This document shows, piece after piece, positions 12,205-64,000 of a DNA stretch of 64,000 nucleotides (its first letter is position 1; each line of letters begins with the position of its first letter). The notes under the pieces are model-generated. The model was not told the origin of the DNA. It worked only from the letters and a program-made list of their open reading frames with translations, and did no database searches. The DNA comes from Sorex araneus (lineage: Eukaryota; Chordata; Mammalia; Eulipotyphla; Soricidae): NCBI RefSeq assembly GCF_027595985.1, contig NC_073304.1, forward strand, positions 49,765,137 to 49,829,136, given 5' to 3'. The translations under genes were made by a program, and so were the position numbers.

Positions 12205-13252
12205 TCACTTTGTTTTGAGGGGGCTTACCAAATTTAAATTTTTCAATTGTTCACTGAAAAAGGAAGAATGGGGGTGGGGGCGCAAAGTTAATTTTTTTCC
12301 ACAAAAGGGACCAGTAAACTAAACAAGTTTGGGGACCTCTGTTCTAAGTAAATGATATTTAAGAATTTTAGGGGAGCATACCTGGTAATGTTCAGGGGTT
12401 ACTACTGGCTCTTTCACTCAGGGATCACTCCTGGCAGTGCTTGGGGAAACATATGGTAAGGTGTCAGGGATCAAAACTGGGTCAGTCGCATGCAAGGCAA
12501 GTGCCCAATCCACTGTACTATTGCTCCATCCCTAAGTAAACTATTTAAAAGCAGGGGCAGGAGTGATAATACAGTGGGTAGAGCACTTGCCCTGCACGCA
12601 GCTGACCCAGATTTGATCCCTGGAACCCCATATGTGCCCCCAAGCACTGCCAGGAGTGACCTCTGAGCTCAGAGCCAGAATAAGTCCTGAGCACCATGGG
12701 TATGGCCCCCGAACCAAAAAAATATAAAATAGAAATGCTTTTGTAAGAGATTAAAAAAGGTTCACACACAAGTTAAAAATCTGCTACATACATACGTATA
12801 CACACACATAAGTAAACAAAAAAGCTGTTTACTTAGTCTAAACGCTATTTTTAAATTGTTTTCTCTCTGTTGTTCATCACTGTTTGATAGGTCTTGATGT
12901 TATTTCTTTTTGGATTTTGGGCAAACCCGGTGGTGGTCAAGCTTACTCATGGCTCTGTGCTCAGGGAACATTCCTGGCATGGCTCAGGGGCCCAATAGGG
13001 TGTAGGAAACTGAATCTGAGTGGTTGGGTGCATGCCTTAGCAGGTATACTCTTTCTCTGGCTCCTATTTTTCTTTTACTTTTTTGGTTTTTGGGTACACC
13101 GGGAAGTGCTAAAGTTGTTCCTGGAGTGCACAGGTGTTCTCATGGTACTATCAATGGGAGCCTGGAAGCTGGGCATCCTGCTGCAAAGTGTGCATTCAGC
13201 CCCTTGAGCTCTCTCTCTGTCTCTCTCTGGCCCTGATACTTTTCTTAAATAT

Positions 13253-13455
13253 AAAAAGCTAATACTGGGGCTGGAGTGATAGCACAGTGGGTAGGGTGTT
13301 TGCCTTGCACACAGCCGGCCCGGGTTCGATTCCCAGCATCCCATATGGTTCCCCGAGCACTGCCAGGAGTCATTCCTGAGTGCATGAGCCAGGAGTGACC
13401 CCTGTGCATCGCTGGGTGTGACCCAAAAACCAAAAAAAAAAAAAAAGCTAATACT
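13253..13455 (+). mobile_element. Short A-tailed tRNA-SINE with 14-bp TSD
   Basis: Body 13267-13441; AAAAAGCTAATACT at 13253-13266 and 13442-13455. Confidence 0.9.
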
Positions 13456-14981
13456 AAAGTTCATAGTAATAAATTAACTACATCTGATTTTTTGGTTGTT
13501 GGTTTTTGTGGTTTGTTTTTTTTGGGGGGTGGGGGAGTGCTCAATGCTTACTCTTGGCTCTGCCCTCAGGATCACTCCTGGTGGGGCTTAGGGACGCATA
13601 TGTGCAGTGCTGGGGATGAACTCAGGTTGGCTACATACAAGACGAGTGTTGTACCAGCTATACTATCTTTCTATTCCCTCTTTTTTTTTTGGTCTTTTTC
13701 TCTAAGAGATTAATTACCTGGGAGTTTGACTTTCTAAATTTGTTATTTGGCCTAAAAACAGTGAGGCAAAAAAAAAAAGAAAAAAGAAAAAACTTACACA
13801 ATAATATCACTTGAACCACCGATTCTAATGATGGAGTCACACTAACAAGGAAAACAGCATTGGTATATGCTTTGTACAATAAATAAAATGTAAACACAAA
13901 GTATTAGGATAGTATAAGCTTTACACATCCAAAATACAGCATATATATAAAATGTATCTCCAAAATTCAACGATACTACAAACAACTTTTTCTTTATAAA
14001 TTACACAATTCTACATCTTAATATAGAAATATGCTTTCTCTAACACTTAAAATTTCAGATAAAACATGCATTTTTGTACTGTGGGAAGTAATTTTATATG
14101 CATAACTTTTAGTAATTCTTTGCTAGTAGTTCAGTAAAAGGATATGACTGTGATATATGAACAATTCCTTAACTCTAATAAAAGTACCATTTGAAAAATG
14201 TTAAATACCAAAGAAACAGTGTTCCATTGCTGTACAGGCATCAATACTGAACATAACTAGGAAGTTAACGTTTCCAATATTCTGAGTTTTGACCACCAAC
14301 TCTGTAGTACTGTGTAGGCTCAGTAGAGGGTATTTATAAAGGCAAATTATTAGATTACCATCCTTATTTGGTAATAAGGTTATATACCATTATATAACAG
14401 CATTATAAAAGAACCATAGGAGAACTATTTTTCTTTTTATTTCTGGTTTTCTTTTCTCTTTTTTTCTGCTATACCAAATTACTCCTGCCTCGGTGCCAGG
14501 AGTGGGGAACTGCTCACAGCTGTTTTGGGGAATCACATAATGGTTCCAAACATGCGATCCAGAACTTTGAGCCATCTCCCCAGCCTTGAAGAATACTCTT
14601 CAAGAGCAAAATGTATTATAACACATCTGAAAAGCTAGTACAGATGACTCTCAACATCGTAAAGTCAGTGTGCTAAATAAATCTCCTGTTTAAACTTTAA
14701 ACATGGTCATTATAAAACTGGATAAACACACAATCTAGAGACAAGAAAAGGACAAGAGAAGACATTCTTCCCGACTCAAAAATAAATAATATCTAAGGTT
14801 ACTAGGTGAGTTCCAAAAGCATAGGAGTTCAATATTTAATATCATACTAGGTTTGGCTATTTTATGATTTTTGGCCAGCTTGTACTAGTTTTTTAAGGAG
14901 ATGCTATTTAAATGTCTTGGTTATTTAAAGAGAGCTTCAGGTATTTTTTTTGGTCACTTGAGTTTCTGAAAGTGATGGTAA

Positions 14982-15461
14982 TTTATTGTAATCCTGGGAG
15001 ATTTCTGAATACTTTGGGTAATTTCTTATTCTCCTCAAATAGATAGAATCTTTCTACAAAAGCATATACAACTAATTAAAATCCTTAATATTTACTCATT
15101 TTCAGAAATAATATTTTTTCTGCAATTTATAAGGAAGTTAACTTACAAACATAGATATAAACTAATATATCAGAACATCTTGTTTTTATGTCTCCCATGA
15201 CATACAGTTACTTTAACACAGCATTTTTGTTCAAGTTTTTTTCTTCTAACTAAAGCCTCCAATTTGGGGAGTATATATATATACATACAGCCTGTTTAAA
15301 GTATTTAAACAAATTATATATATTGGGTATATAACAACTTAACGTTGTTAATACCTACTTTATTAACATTTTCTTTTAACAGCTTAATATTTAATATTTA
15401 TTTATATATAATTAATAATTAAAGAACTGAATACTATTAATATTATTTAACAATTGTATTT
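14982..15461 (-). other. KLHDC1: Probable KLHDC1 3'UTR start with candidate poly(A) signals
   Basis: AT-rich sequence free of recognisable repeats follows the stop. AATAAA hexamers on the gene strand lie at 15402-15397, 15364-15359 and 14987-14982. The first two are very close to the stop. Which one is used, or whether the UTR extends past 14.0 kb, cannot be decided here. Confidence 0.4.
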
Positions 15462-57690
<42,229 letters not shown>

Positions 57691-57826
57691 CGCGCAGCCG
57701 CTGGGCCGGGCCGTTCGCGACGCGTCTCGGCCCCGGCCCAGGGCGCAGCCTCTCCTCCCGCCCCGCTCCTCCGCGCACGAACGGAACGCGGCGAGGGTCG
57801 AGATTGTTGGGGAGGCGGAAGCAGCG

Positions 57827-57853
57827 CGGCGGCGGCGGCGGCGGCGGCGGCGG
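57827..57853. repeat. (CGG)9 trinucleotide run in KLHDC1 5' region
   Basis: Nine uninterrupted CGG triplets (CCG on the gene strand), 137 bp upstream of the ATG and possibly in the 5'UTR. The class is prone to length variation. Confidence 0.8.
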
Positions 57854-57920
57854 CCGGGGCCCGCGGTGCCCAGGAGCGCCGAGGCGGGCCCCGAGCTGCT
57901 CCGGGTTCGACTTGCTCGAA

Positions 57921-58000
57921 AGATGGCTACGGAGGTTCCTCGGCCGCTGCTGGATGGCTCCTGCTGCCCGCTCCCCGGGGTGGCCGGTGGCTCCGCTTAG
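57921..58000 (+). other. Possible divergent 25-codon ORF in KLHDC1 island
   Basis: On the plus strand, ATG at 57923 in an AAGATGGCTAC context opens a 25-codon frame closed by TAG at about 58000. Nothing supports translation; it is recorded because the YY1-like context suggests an antisense transcript start. Confidence 0.15.
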
Positions 58001-58010
58001 GGTTGCACGG

Positions 58011-58045
58011 ATTGGACGGTGCGATCTAAGCCTGTTTCTGATTGG
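58011..58045 (-). promoter_or_regulatory. Pair of CCAAT boxes 30 bp apart
   Basis: ATTGG at 58011-58015 and 58041-58045 read CCAAT on the KLHDC1 strand, each in a GATTGGAC context, 321-355 bp upstream of the ATG. About three-turn spacing on the same face is characteristic of NF-Y promoters. Motif-based call. Confidence 0.5.
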
Positions 58046-58254
58046 ACCGCTGCACCGTGCCGCCGCCGCCTCTGCTGCCGCTGCCGGTGCTGTGATAGAC
58101 ATCGGTAATCAGTATGTTAATAAATTGATGCTTATGGAGGGTTTGTCTTTTCCAGTCGACCCCCAGCACAGAAAACTATCCATAGAATGGTGTGAATATG
58201 TGATATATATAAATATGTGAATATGTGACACATATCACATATATGAGATATATC

Positions 58255-58296
58255 ATATATTTATAGGATATATCTACATATATCCTATAAATATAT
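58255..58296. repeat. Perfect 19-bp inverted repeat with 4-nt loop
   Basis: Arm ATATATTTATAGGATATAT at 58255-58273, loop CTAC, complementary arm at 58278-58296. A second, shorter hairpin (ATATGTGA / TCACATAT) lies just before it. About 150 bp outside the KLHDC1 CpG island. Confidence 0.95.
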
Positions 58297-59048
58297 ATAT
58301 ATACAAATATACATATTCCCCCCACCTAAAACGTATGCCTGCAAGTCACAGTCAGGAGTTAAATCCTAGTCCGCCTTCTGTTGCAGGGCATTTTTTAGTC
58401 AATTTATTTAAATGTTTTGTTTCTTTGTTTTGGGCTACACCTGGCAATACTCAAGGATTATTCCTAGCTCTGTACTCCAGAATCAATCCTAATGGTGCTC
58501 GGGGGTTCTCATGGCATGCTGGGAAAATGATTCCTGGTGGGTCATGTTCAAAGTAAGCGCCTTACCTGCTGTACTATCTATCTGGCCCCATGGAAAGGAT
58601 TTGTAAATAGTGCTAAATCAAATTTCACTATTTAATCAAGTTCTGATGGAATACAGCCATCCCATTCTTCAAATACTTTTACACCTACACCGAAACTAGA
58701 GTTCTGAGTATTTTCAACAAGGACCAGACCATATAGTCTGCCTGCTGAGAATATTTTCTAAGAAACTCCTATAGAGAATTGTCTAAGTCTTAGAACAAAA
58801 TGCTGCTACTGAAGTAAAATTTGGGTTAGCAGGAAGCTAATTCTGCCAATGCTTTAGAGTTAGGTTTTAAAGAGTTAACTTTTAAGGAAATTGTCAGGGG
58901 ATGAAGCAGGTGGGGCGCTTCCCTTGCATGCAGCCAACCCAGATTCTAACCTTGGCATCCCCTATGGTCCCCCAAGTGCTGCCAGGAGTCAGTCAGCCCT
59001 GAGTGCAGATCCAATAATAATCCCTGAACATTACTAGGCCTGAAACCT

Positions 59049-59366
59049 AATAATAATAATAATCACTGTAATCCCATTGTTTATCGATTTGCTTGAGCAG
59101 GCGCCAGTAACATCTCCATTCATCCCTGTCATGTTCAAGATCAGGGAAATGGGGCCCATTTTTGTTACTGTTTTTGGCATACTAAATACACCACTAGTAG
59201 CTTGTCAGGCTCTGCCATGTGAGACTCTGCATTGCTCTCTTCCAGGAGCTTTGTTTTATAGTCTTTGGATCTTGGCCATTGATGAGATTACATGGTACCA
59301 GGGGCAGTATGTGGGACCCAGGACTGAGATCTGAGATCTCCAAGTCACAAGTAATATAATAATAAT
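59049..59366 (-). mobile_element. Composite repeat-tailed SINE carrying a TATA-containing module
   Basis: On the minus strand: module with TATAAAACAAAGCTCCTGG (59313-59234), then the long-SINE body (GCCTGACAAGCTAC...), a variant middle (TTTCCCTGATCTTGAA) and the tail ATTACAGTG at 59063. Both sides are AATAATAAT runs, possibly the target duplication. Confidence 0.65.
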
Positions 59367-59684
59367 AATAATAACAATAATTTTTAAATAAATAAGGTAT
59401 TTGTAGGAGATGGAGTGATAGCACAGCAGGGAGAGCATTTGCCTTGCACATGGCCGACCCAGGTTCAAGTCCCAGGATCCCATATGGTCCCCTGAGCACC
59501 ACCAGGTGTAATTCCTGAGTGCATGAGCCAGGAGTAACCCCTGTTCATCGCCGGGTGTGACCCAAAAAGCAAAAAATAAAAACTAAGATATTTGTGGAGT
59601 TGGAGAGATAGCACAACAGGTATGGCACTTTCCTTGCATGCCACCAACCTGGTTCAATCCCTGGCACTTTATATGGCCCTCTAA

Positions 59685-60455
59685 TGGGGGAACTAGGCCC
59701 CTGCCCACCCTGCCTTCAGGAACAGTTGAGGAGCAGGAGAAATGAACGACTGCAAGAAACAAACTGCTACTAGGGGATGGTGCTCTACATTGTGACCACA
59801 GAATGGACACAGAGTGTCCTTGAAGTGTTGTTGGTCTGCTAAGAAAGTAAGTGCATAAGAATTTCTGTTTCTGGTACTGGAGCGATAGCCCAGCGGGTAG
59901 GGCGTTTGCTTTGCATGCGGCCGACCCAGGTTCGATTCCCAGCATCCCATATGGTCCCCTGAGCTCCGCCAGGGATAATTCCTGAGTGCAGAGCCAGGAG
60001 TAACCCCTGTGCAGAGCTAGGTGTGACCCAAAAAGAAAAAAAAAAAAGAATTTCTGTTTCTGGGGCTGGAGCAATAGCACAGCGGGTAGGGCGTTTGCCT
60101 TGCACAAGGCCAACCCGGGTTCGAATCCCAGCATCCCATCTGGTCCCCCGAGGACCGCCAGGAGTAATTCCTGAGTGCATGAGCCAGGAGTAACCCCTGT
60201 GCATCGCTGGGTGTGACCCAAAAACCAAAAAAAAAAAAGAATTTCTGGTTCTCTACTCTCTTGCCTTGCTGTCTGCAAATTCCTCATCCCCTGGATCAGA
60301 TATTCTATAAAACCGAACTCTCACCTTTTTTCCTGGCCCAGACCGAAAGAGCATGAGCTCCACCTGGTTCCCGGAGTGAAATAAATCCTGCTTCTAGGGC
60401 TTTGTGAGTGAGCTTTTGGTTTTCCAAGTCCAGCCACTTTGTAATCCCAGAAACA
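59685..60455 (+). mobile_element. Solo ERV LTR containing two nested SINEs
   Basis: Begins TGGGGGAACTAGG, ends CCCAGAAACA. TATAAAA at 60306-60312, AATAAA at 60380-60385, consistent with U3-R-U5 of a gamma-like provirus. About 395 bp remain after removing two SINEs. No internal viral genes present. Target duplication is uncertain (CTAA vs CCAA). Confidence 0.6.
59858..60252 (+). mobile_element. Two short SINEs inserted successively at one target
   Basis: Bodies 59873-60046 and 60062-60237. The target AGAATTTCTG(T/G)TTCT occurs three times, at 59858, 60047 and 60238. Both are plus strand and close to consensus. Confidence 0.9.
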
Positions 60456-62878
60456 CCCAAGTCTGCCAGTACTGATCCTTTAGTGCAGAGCCAGCAGTAA
60501 GCCCTGAGCACAGCTGGGTGCCTCCTTTGCATGCAGAAGCAAATGTGCAACAATGACAAAAAGATAGAAGACCTGTATCACAGAAATAAAATTATTTCAA
60601 ATTCCTTTTTTCCTGAAACACCAGCTATCCCACCATTGCAGCTTTTGTCACAAATAGACACTAATTTAGGAAATGAGGATAGATTTTATTAGGCAATATA
60701 GCCACTGTAATGAAGAAAAGGGTCTAGTATGGACTAAGCTTACTTCATAGAAATAAAAGACAGGATTTTAACAGGCTTCAGTATGTCTCAGGAAGTCTCT
60801 GGGAGGTATTAACAGAGTTGATCTGTGTGCTGATAGCTGGGTTCATTGGCACTTAGCCAGAGAAGAAACAAATATCTTTATGTCATATGACCTTAAATAT
60901 TCACCATCTGGCCCTAAATTTTGGCAATAAAATTTTGTTGGCTTCTGATTTATGGAAAATTTTCATATGTCCACAAGAAGATATGCACACAAAAATTTAT
61001 AACAATCTTGTTGTGATCGTTAAAACCAGGAAGAATATAGGTGTCCTTTAACAGCATAATGAACACATATATTCAGAAAAAATTCAGAGTAAAATGCAAT
61101 AGCAGTGAAAATATTGGTTTCTTTCTGTCTTTCTTCTTTTTAATTTTTGCTTTTTTGGGTCACACCTGACTTTGCACTCAGGAATTACTCCTGGTGTGCT
61201 CGGGGAGTATATGGGATGCTGGGAATCGAACCTGGGTCGGCCGATGCAAGTCAAACACCCTTCCTGCTGTACTGTCCCTCCAGCCCCAAGATAGGTTTAT
61301 TTCTTTGTACACCTGAATTAACCTCAGACATTTGATAGTGGGTTAAAATAGAAAAAGCAAATTAGAGAATACCTATGGTATGATTCTGTAAGGTTTAAAA
61401 ACATGCAAAACACAGGGCCAGAACTATAGTAGAGAGGGTAGGACATTTGCCTTGCATGGGGCCAACCCAGGTATGATCCCTGGCATCACATACAGAGTTC
61501 TGAGTCTAGCCAGGAGTGATCCTTGAGTACAGAGCCAGGAGTAAGCCTTGGGCACTAGCAGATGTGGCCTGAACAGAAAAAAAATACAGACACACACACA
61601 TATATCTTGCATGTGATCCAGCTATTCCAATTTTAGCATTAATCCCAAAGCAAAAATATTAATTCAAAATGATATGTAAACCTGTGTTCATTGCAGTGTT
61701 TAGCCAGGATATGGCAGCAACTCAAATGTCCAGTGAAAGACATACAGAAAAAGAAATCATACACACAAGGGAATAATATGCCACTATAAAGAAAAGATAA
61801 AATCTTGGAGTTCACTGCATCTTGGATGAAACTTGAGGGTCAGGTCATCATATTAAGTGAAATAAATCAGAGCAAGGACAGATACTGAATGCTCTCACTT
61901 ATCTGTGTGGCACAGGTTTTTGTAAAAAATCGGGAACGGTATGGAACGATGACACCCCCTTAGACTTGGATTATAAAATTGAGACTAGCAAACCTGGGGT
62001 CAGAGGGTGAGAGGGAAAGTATGAGAAAATGAGAGAAGGCAGAGAGGTCTTCTCTACTTCTTCACCAGTTCATGAATCATAGTTTTGACTAGGCCTTATG
62101 CCTGGACTGCAAGACCTTCAGACTTAGAGCTGGAGAGATAGTATTGGGGTTAAGGTGCATGCAATGACCCTGGTTTGATCCCTGGCACCTCATGTTATCC
62201 TGAGCACCAGTGATCACCAAGCACAGAGTCCTGAGTAAGATAAAAAGAAACCAACCAACCCAACAAACCAAAAACCCATCCAAGTAAAAAAAAAAAAAAA
62301 AAAAAAAACAGAACAAACCCCCAAATCCAACAAATTCGTACTTAGCATGCATGCACAATTTTATTTCTCTCCACCCCAACCTCACCTCATACATACAACT
62401 AAGAAAATGTATCTAAATGTTACAGAACATGCCTGGTATGCATGAGACCTCAGGTTTAGTCCCTAACACTGAACAAAAAAACAAAGCCATTGTAGTTTCT
62501 AATAGCTTAATAGTCACACTTGCGCGTGACTCCCAGCCTCCTCAGAGTGCCTTCCCAAAAAATCCTAAGACTGCCAGCAGAGGGCCAAGGGCTTAACTCA
62601 AAGGTCTGGAGCTTGTGATGTTCTTGGGGGAATCCTAGGTTTGACCCAGGCACCACAAGGTCCTCTAAACACCATTCTGTACCAAGAGTAGCTCCCGAAC
62701 ACCCCTGGGTTTGGCCTTATCCCTTCCCAAATTACACTGTAAACCTTAAACACATCATTTTACTTGTCAGTTATTCCTCATAAAGCTGAGGTGTGCGTGT
62801 GGGGGAGGGGAGGGGGGATAGAGAAACCAGACACACCCATACACATAATTTCCCTGCTTGGGGTGTAGTAGATAGTAT

Positions 62879-63891
62879 GGGAGTTGGAGATAATATAGGG
62901 GTTAAGGTTCTTGACATCCATACAGTCAACCCCTGTTCAATCCCTGCTACCTCATATAAACCCTAAGCACAGAATAGTCCCTTAGAACTGTTCAGGTTCT
63001 CCCCGCTGTTGGAGAGGATGTGGGGAGAAAGGGACCCTTCTTCACTGCTGGTGGGAATGCCGACTGGTTCAGCCCTTCTGGAAAACAATTTGGACGACTC
63101 TCAAAAAATTAGATATTGAATTCCCATTTGACCCAGCAATACCACTGCTGGGAATATATCCCAGAGAATCAAAAAAGTACAATCGAAACAACATCTGCAC
63201 ATGTATGTTCATCGCAGCACTGTTTACAATAGCCAGAATCTGGAAAAAACCCGAATGCCCCAGAACGGATGACTGGTTGAGGAAACTTTGGTACATCTAT
63301 ACAATGGAATACTATGCAGCTGTTAGAAAAAAGGAGGTCAAGAATTTTGTAGTTAAGTGGATGGGCATGAAAAGTTTCATGCTGAGTGAAATGAGTCAGA
63401 AAGAGAGAGACAGACATAGAAAGATTGCACTCATCTATGGTATATAGAACAACAGAGTGGGAGACTAACACCCAAGAACTGTAGAAATAAGTACCAGGAG
63501 GTTGACTCCATGGCTTCGAGGCTGGCCTCACGTTCCGGGGAAAGGTCAACTCAGAGAAGCGATCACCAACTACATTGCAGTCGAAGGCCATGTGGGGGAA
63601 GGGAGTTGCGGGCTGAATGAGGGCTAGAGACTGAGCACAGCGGCCACTCAACACCTTTGTTGCAAACCACAACAGCTAATTAGAGAGAGAAAGCAGAAGG
63701 GAATGCCTTGCCACAGTGGCAGGGTGGGGTGGGGGGGAGATGGGATTGGGGAGGGTGGGAGGGACACTGGGTTTACGGGTGGTGGAGAATGGGCACTGGT
63801 GAAGGGATGGGTTCCCAAACTTTGTATGAGGGAAGTGTGAGCACAGAAGTGTATAAATCTGTAACTGTACCCTCACGGTGATTCTCTAATT

Positions 63892-63925
<34 letters not shown>

Positions 63926-63980
63926 AAAAAGAACTGTTCAGGTTCTCCCCTCCCCGACCAAAAAAAAAAAAAAAAAAAGA
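62879..63980 (+). mobile_element. Old short SINE split by a recent L1
   Basis: 62879-63004 plus the tail from 63931 onward (CCCCTCCCCGACC then A-run) form one SINE-like unit once the L1 and one copy of the target duplication are removed. Confidence 0.75.
62985..63950 (+). mobile_element. Recent 5'-truncated L1, 926 bp, with perfect 20-bp TSD
   Basis: Body 63005-63930. It begins in the ORF2 end (translated plus-strand pieces include IYTMEYYAAVRKKEV and WMGMKSFMLSEMS), then a 3'UTR with a GGGGTGGGGGG-type tract near 63725-63770 and a 23-base A tail. GAACTGTTCAGGTTCTCCCC at 62985-63004 and 63931-63950 is identical. Confidence 0.95.
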
Positions 63981-64000
63981 CTCCCTGAAAATTTATTTCA

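Larger units (their letters stand above)
6641..15461. other. KLHDC1-KLHDC2 intergenic interval
   Basis: Between the KLHDC2 promoter and the KLHDC1 stop. Old or diverged SINEs: about 7153-7264 (+), 9646-9842 (+), 10034-10150 (-), 10753-10890 (+), 10897-10975 (+), 12371-12533 (-), 12554-12722 (+), 12914-13063 (-), 13081-13233 (-), 13517-13677 (-), 14466-14584 (-). About 10415-10640 reads like an old L1 3' fragment. About 8240-8500 may be an L2-like remnant (weak). Nothing recognised at 7880-8240, 8560-9130 or 13700-14460. Confidence 0.6.
59592..60530 (+). mobile_element. Old short SINE split by an LTR
   Basis: The first half (59592-59684, TTGGAGAGATAGCACAACAG) and second half (60456-60530, TGCAGAGCCAGCAGTAAGCC) are collinear parts of one SINE separated by the LTR below. 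Confidence 0.75.
58111..64000. other. Region upstream of KLHDC1
   Basis: AT-rich inverted repeats at 58196-58305, then repeats. SINEs without own entry: 58424-58588 (-), 58893-59062 (+), 59403-59580 (+, imperfect TSD), 61147-61287 (-), 61411-61586 (+), 62125-62308 (+), 62415-62485 (+), 62570-62735 (+, old). Old L1 3' pieces at about 60950-61110 (+) and 61600-61990 (+). 58590-58890 and 60560-60940 not assigned. No exon of a neighbouring gene was found. Confidence 0.6.

Noticed and set aside
59583..60287. 234-codon ORF and many ORFs sharing the peptide PYGMLGIEPG
   Set aside because: They are reverse translations of the short SINE, repeated wherever that SINE lies in minus orientation relative to the frame.
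61600..61990. Possible gene fragment with ACTTATCTGTGTGG-type sequence
   Set aside because: The order of motifs (GTGAAATAAATCAG, GAATGCTCTCACTTATCTGTG) is that of an old L1 ORF2/3' end, not a host gene.
58111..64000. POLE2 first exon, expected upstream of KLHDC1 by human synteny
   Set aside because: No plus-strand exon with the POLE2 start or a second CpG island is visible before 64000; it probably lies beyond the window.

Overview
The window is nuclear DNA from a mammal, most likely a shrew (Sorex). The evidence is hundreds of AT-rich intronic kilobases, two CpG-island promoters, GT-AG spliced genes, and very many copies of a tRNA-derived SINE. That SINE has the head GGGGCTGGAGCGATAGCACA, a GGTTCGATTCC B box and a GTGTGACCCAAAAA tail, which I recognise from memory as the Sorex SOR-type SINE. 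Shrew-type L1 3' ends are also present. The species call is inference; the mammalian call is secure.

Two tandem paralogous protein-coding genes lie on the minus strand. KLHDC1 is complete: 13 coding exons between 57690 (ATG) and 15462 (stop), 1230 nt of joined CDS, 409 codons plus stop. All splice sites are GT-AG and every exon junction is in frame. KLHDC2 lies about 9.4 kb downstream (ATG at 6016); only its first three coding exons are in the window and it continues past position 1. Both encode kelch-propeller substrate receptors of cullin-RING E3 ligases that read protein C-terminal degrons. The tandem order KLHDC1 then KLHDC2 matches the human 14q21 arrangement. POLE2, expected upstream of KLHDC1, is not visible.

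Layout: 1-5863 KLHDC2 exon 3, exon 2 and introns; 5400-6640 KLHDC2 CpG-island promoter with exon 1; 6641-15461 intergenic sequence and probable KLHDC1 3'UTR, with a TSD-flanked unclassified retroposon at 11284-11904; 15462-57690 KLHDC1; 57290-58110 its CpG-island promoter; 58111-64000 upstream repeats, including an LTR nest and a recent truncated L1.

The noncoding sequence is shaped by several retroposon systems. (1) Short A-tailed tRNA SINEs, some young with perfect 13-17 bp target duplications. (2) A second, longer SINE with the same tRNA-like head but a different body and a short tandem-repeat tail (CAGTGA-like) instead of poly(A). It occurs in short, long and TATA-module-linked versions and may be the least described component here. 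(3) L1, including a roughly 2 kb broken ORF2 copy and a 926 bp copy with a perfect 20 bp duplication. (4) ERV LTRs, an mRNA retrocopy, a MER20 and another hAT-like element. Tandem repeats include a 52-bp array, an AB-A-AB duplication and a (CA)84(C)21 tract. I saw no bacterial-type system, CRISPR array, structural RNA gene or additional intact protein gene.
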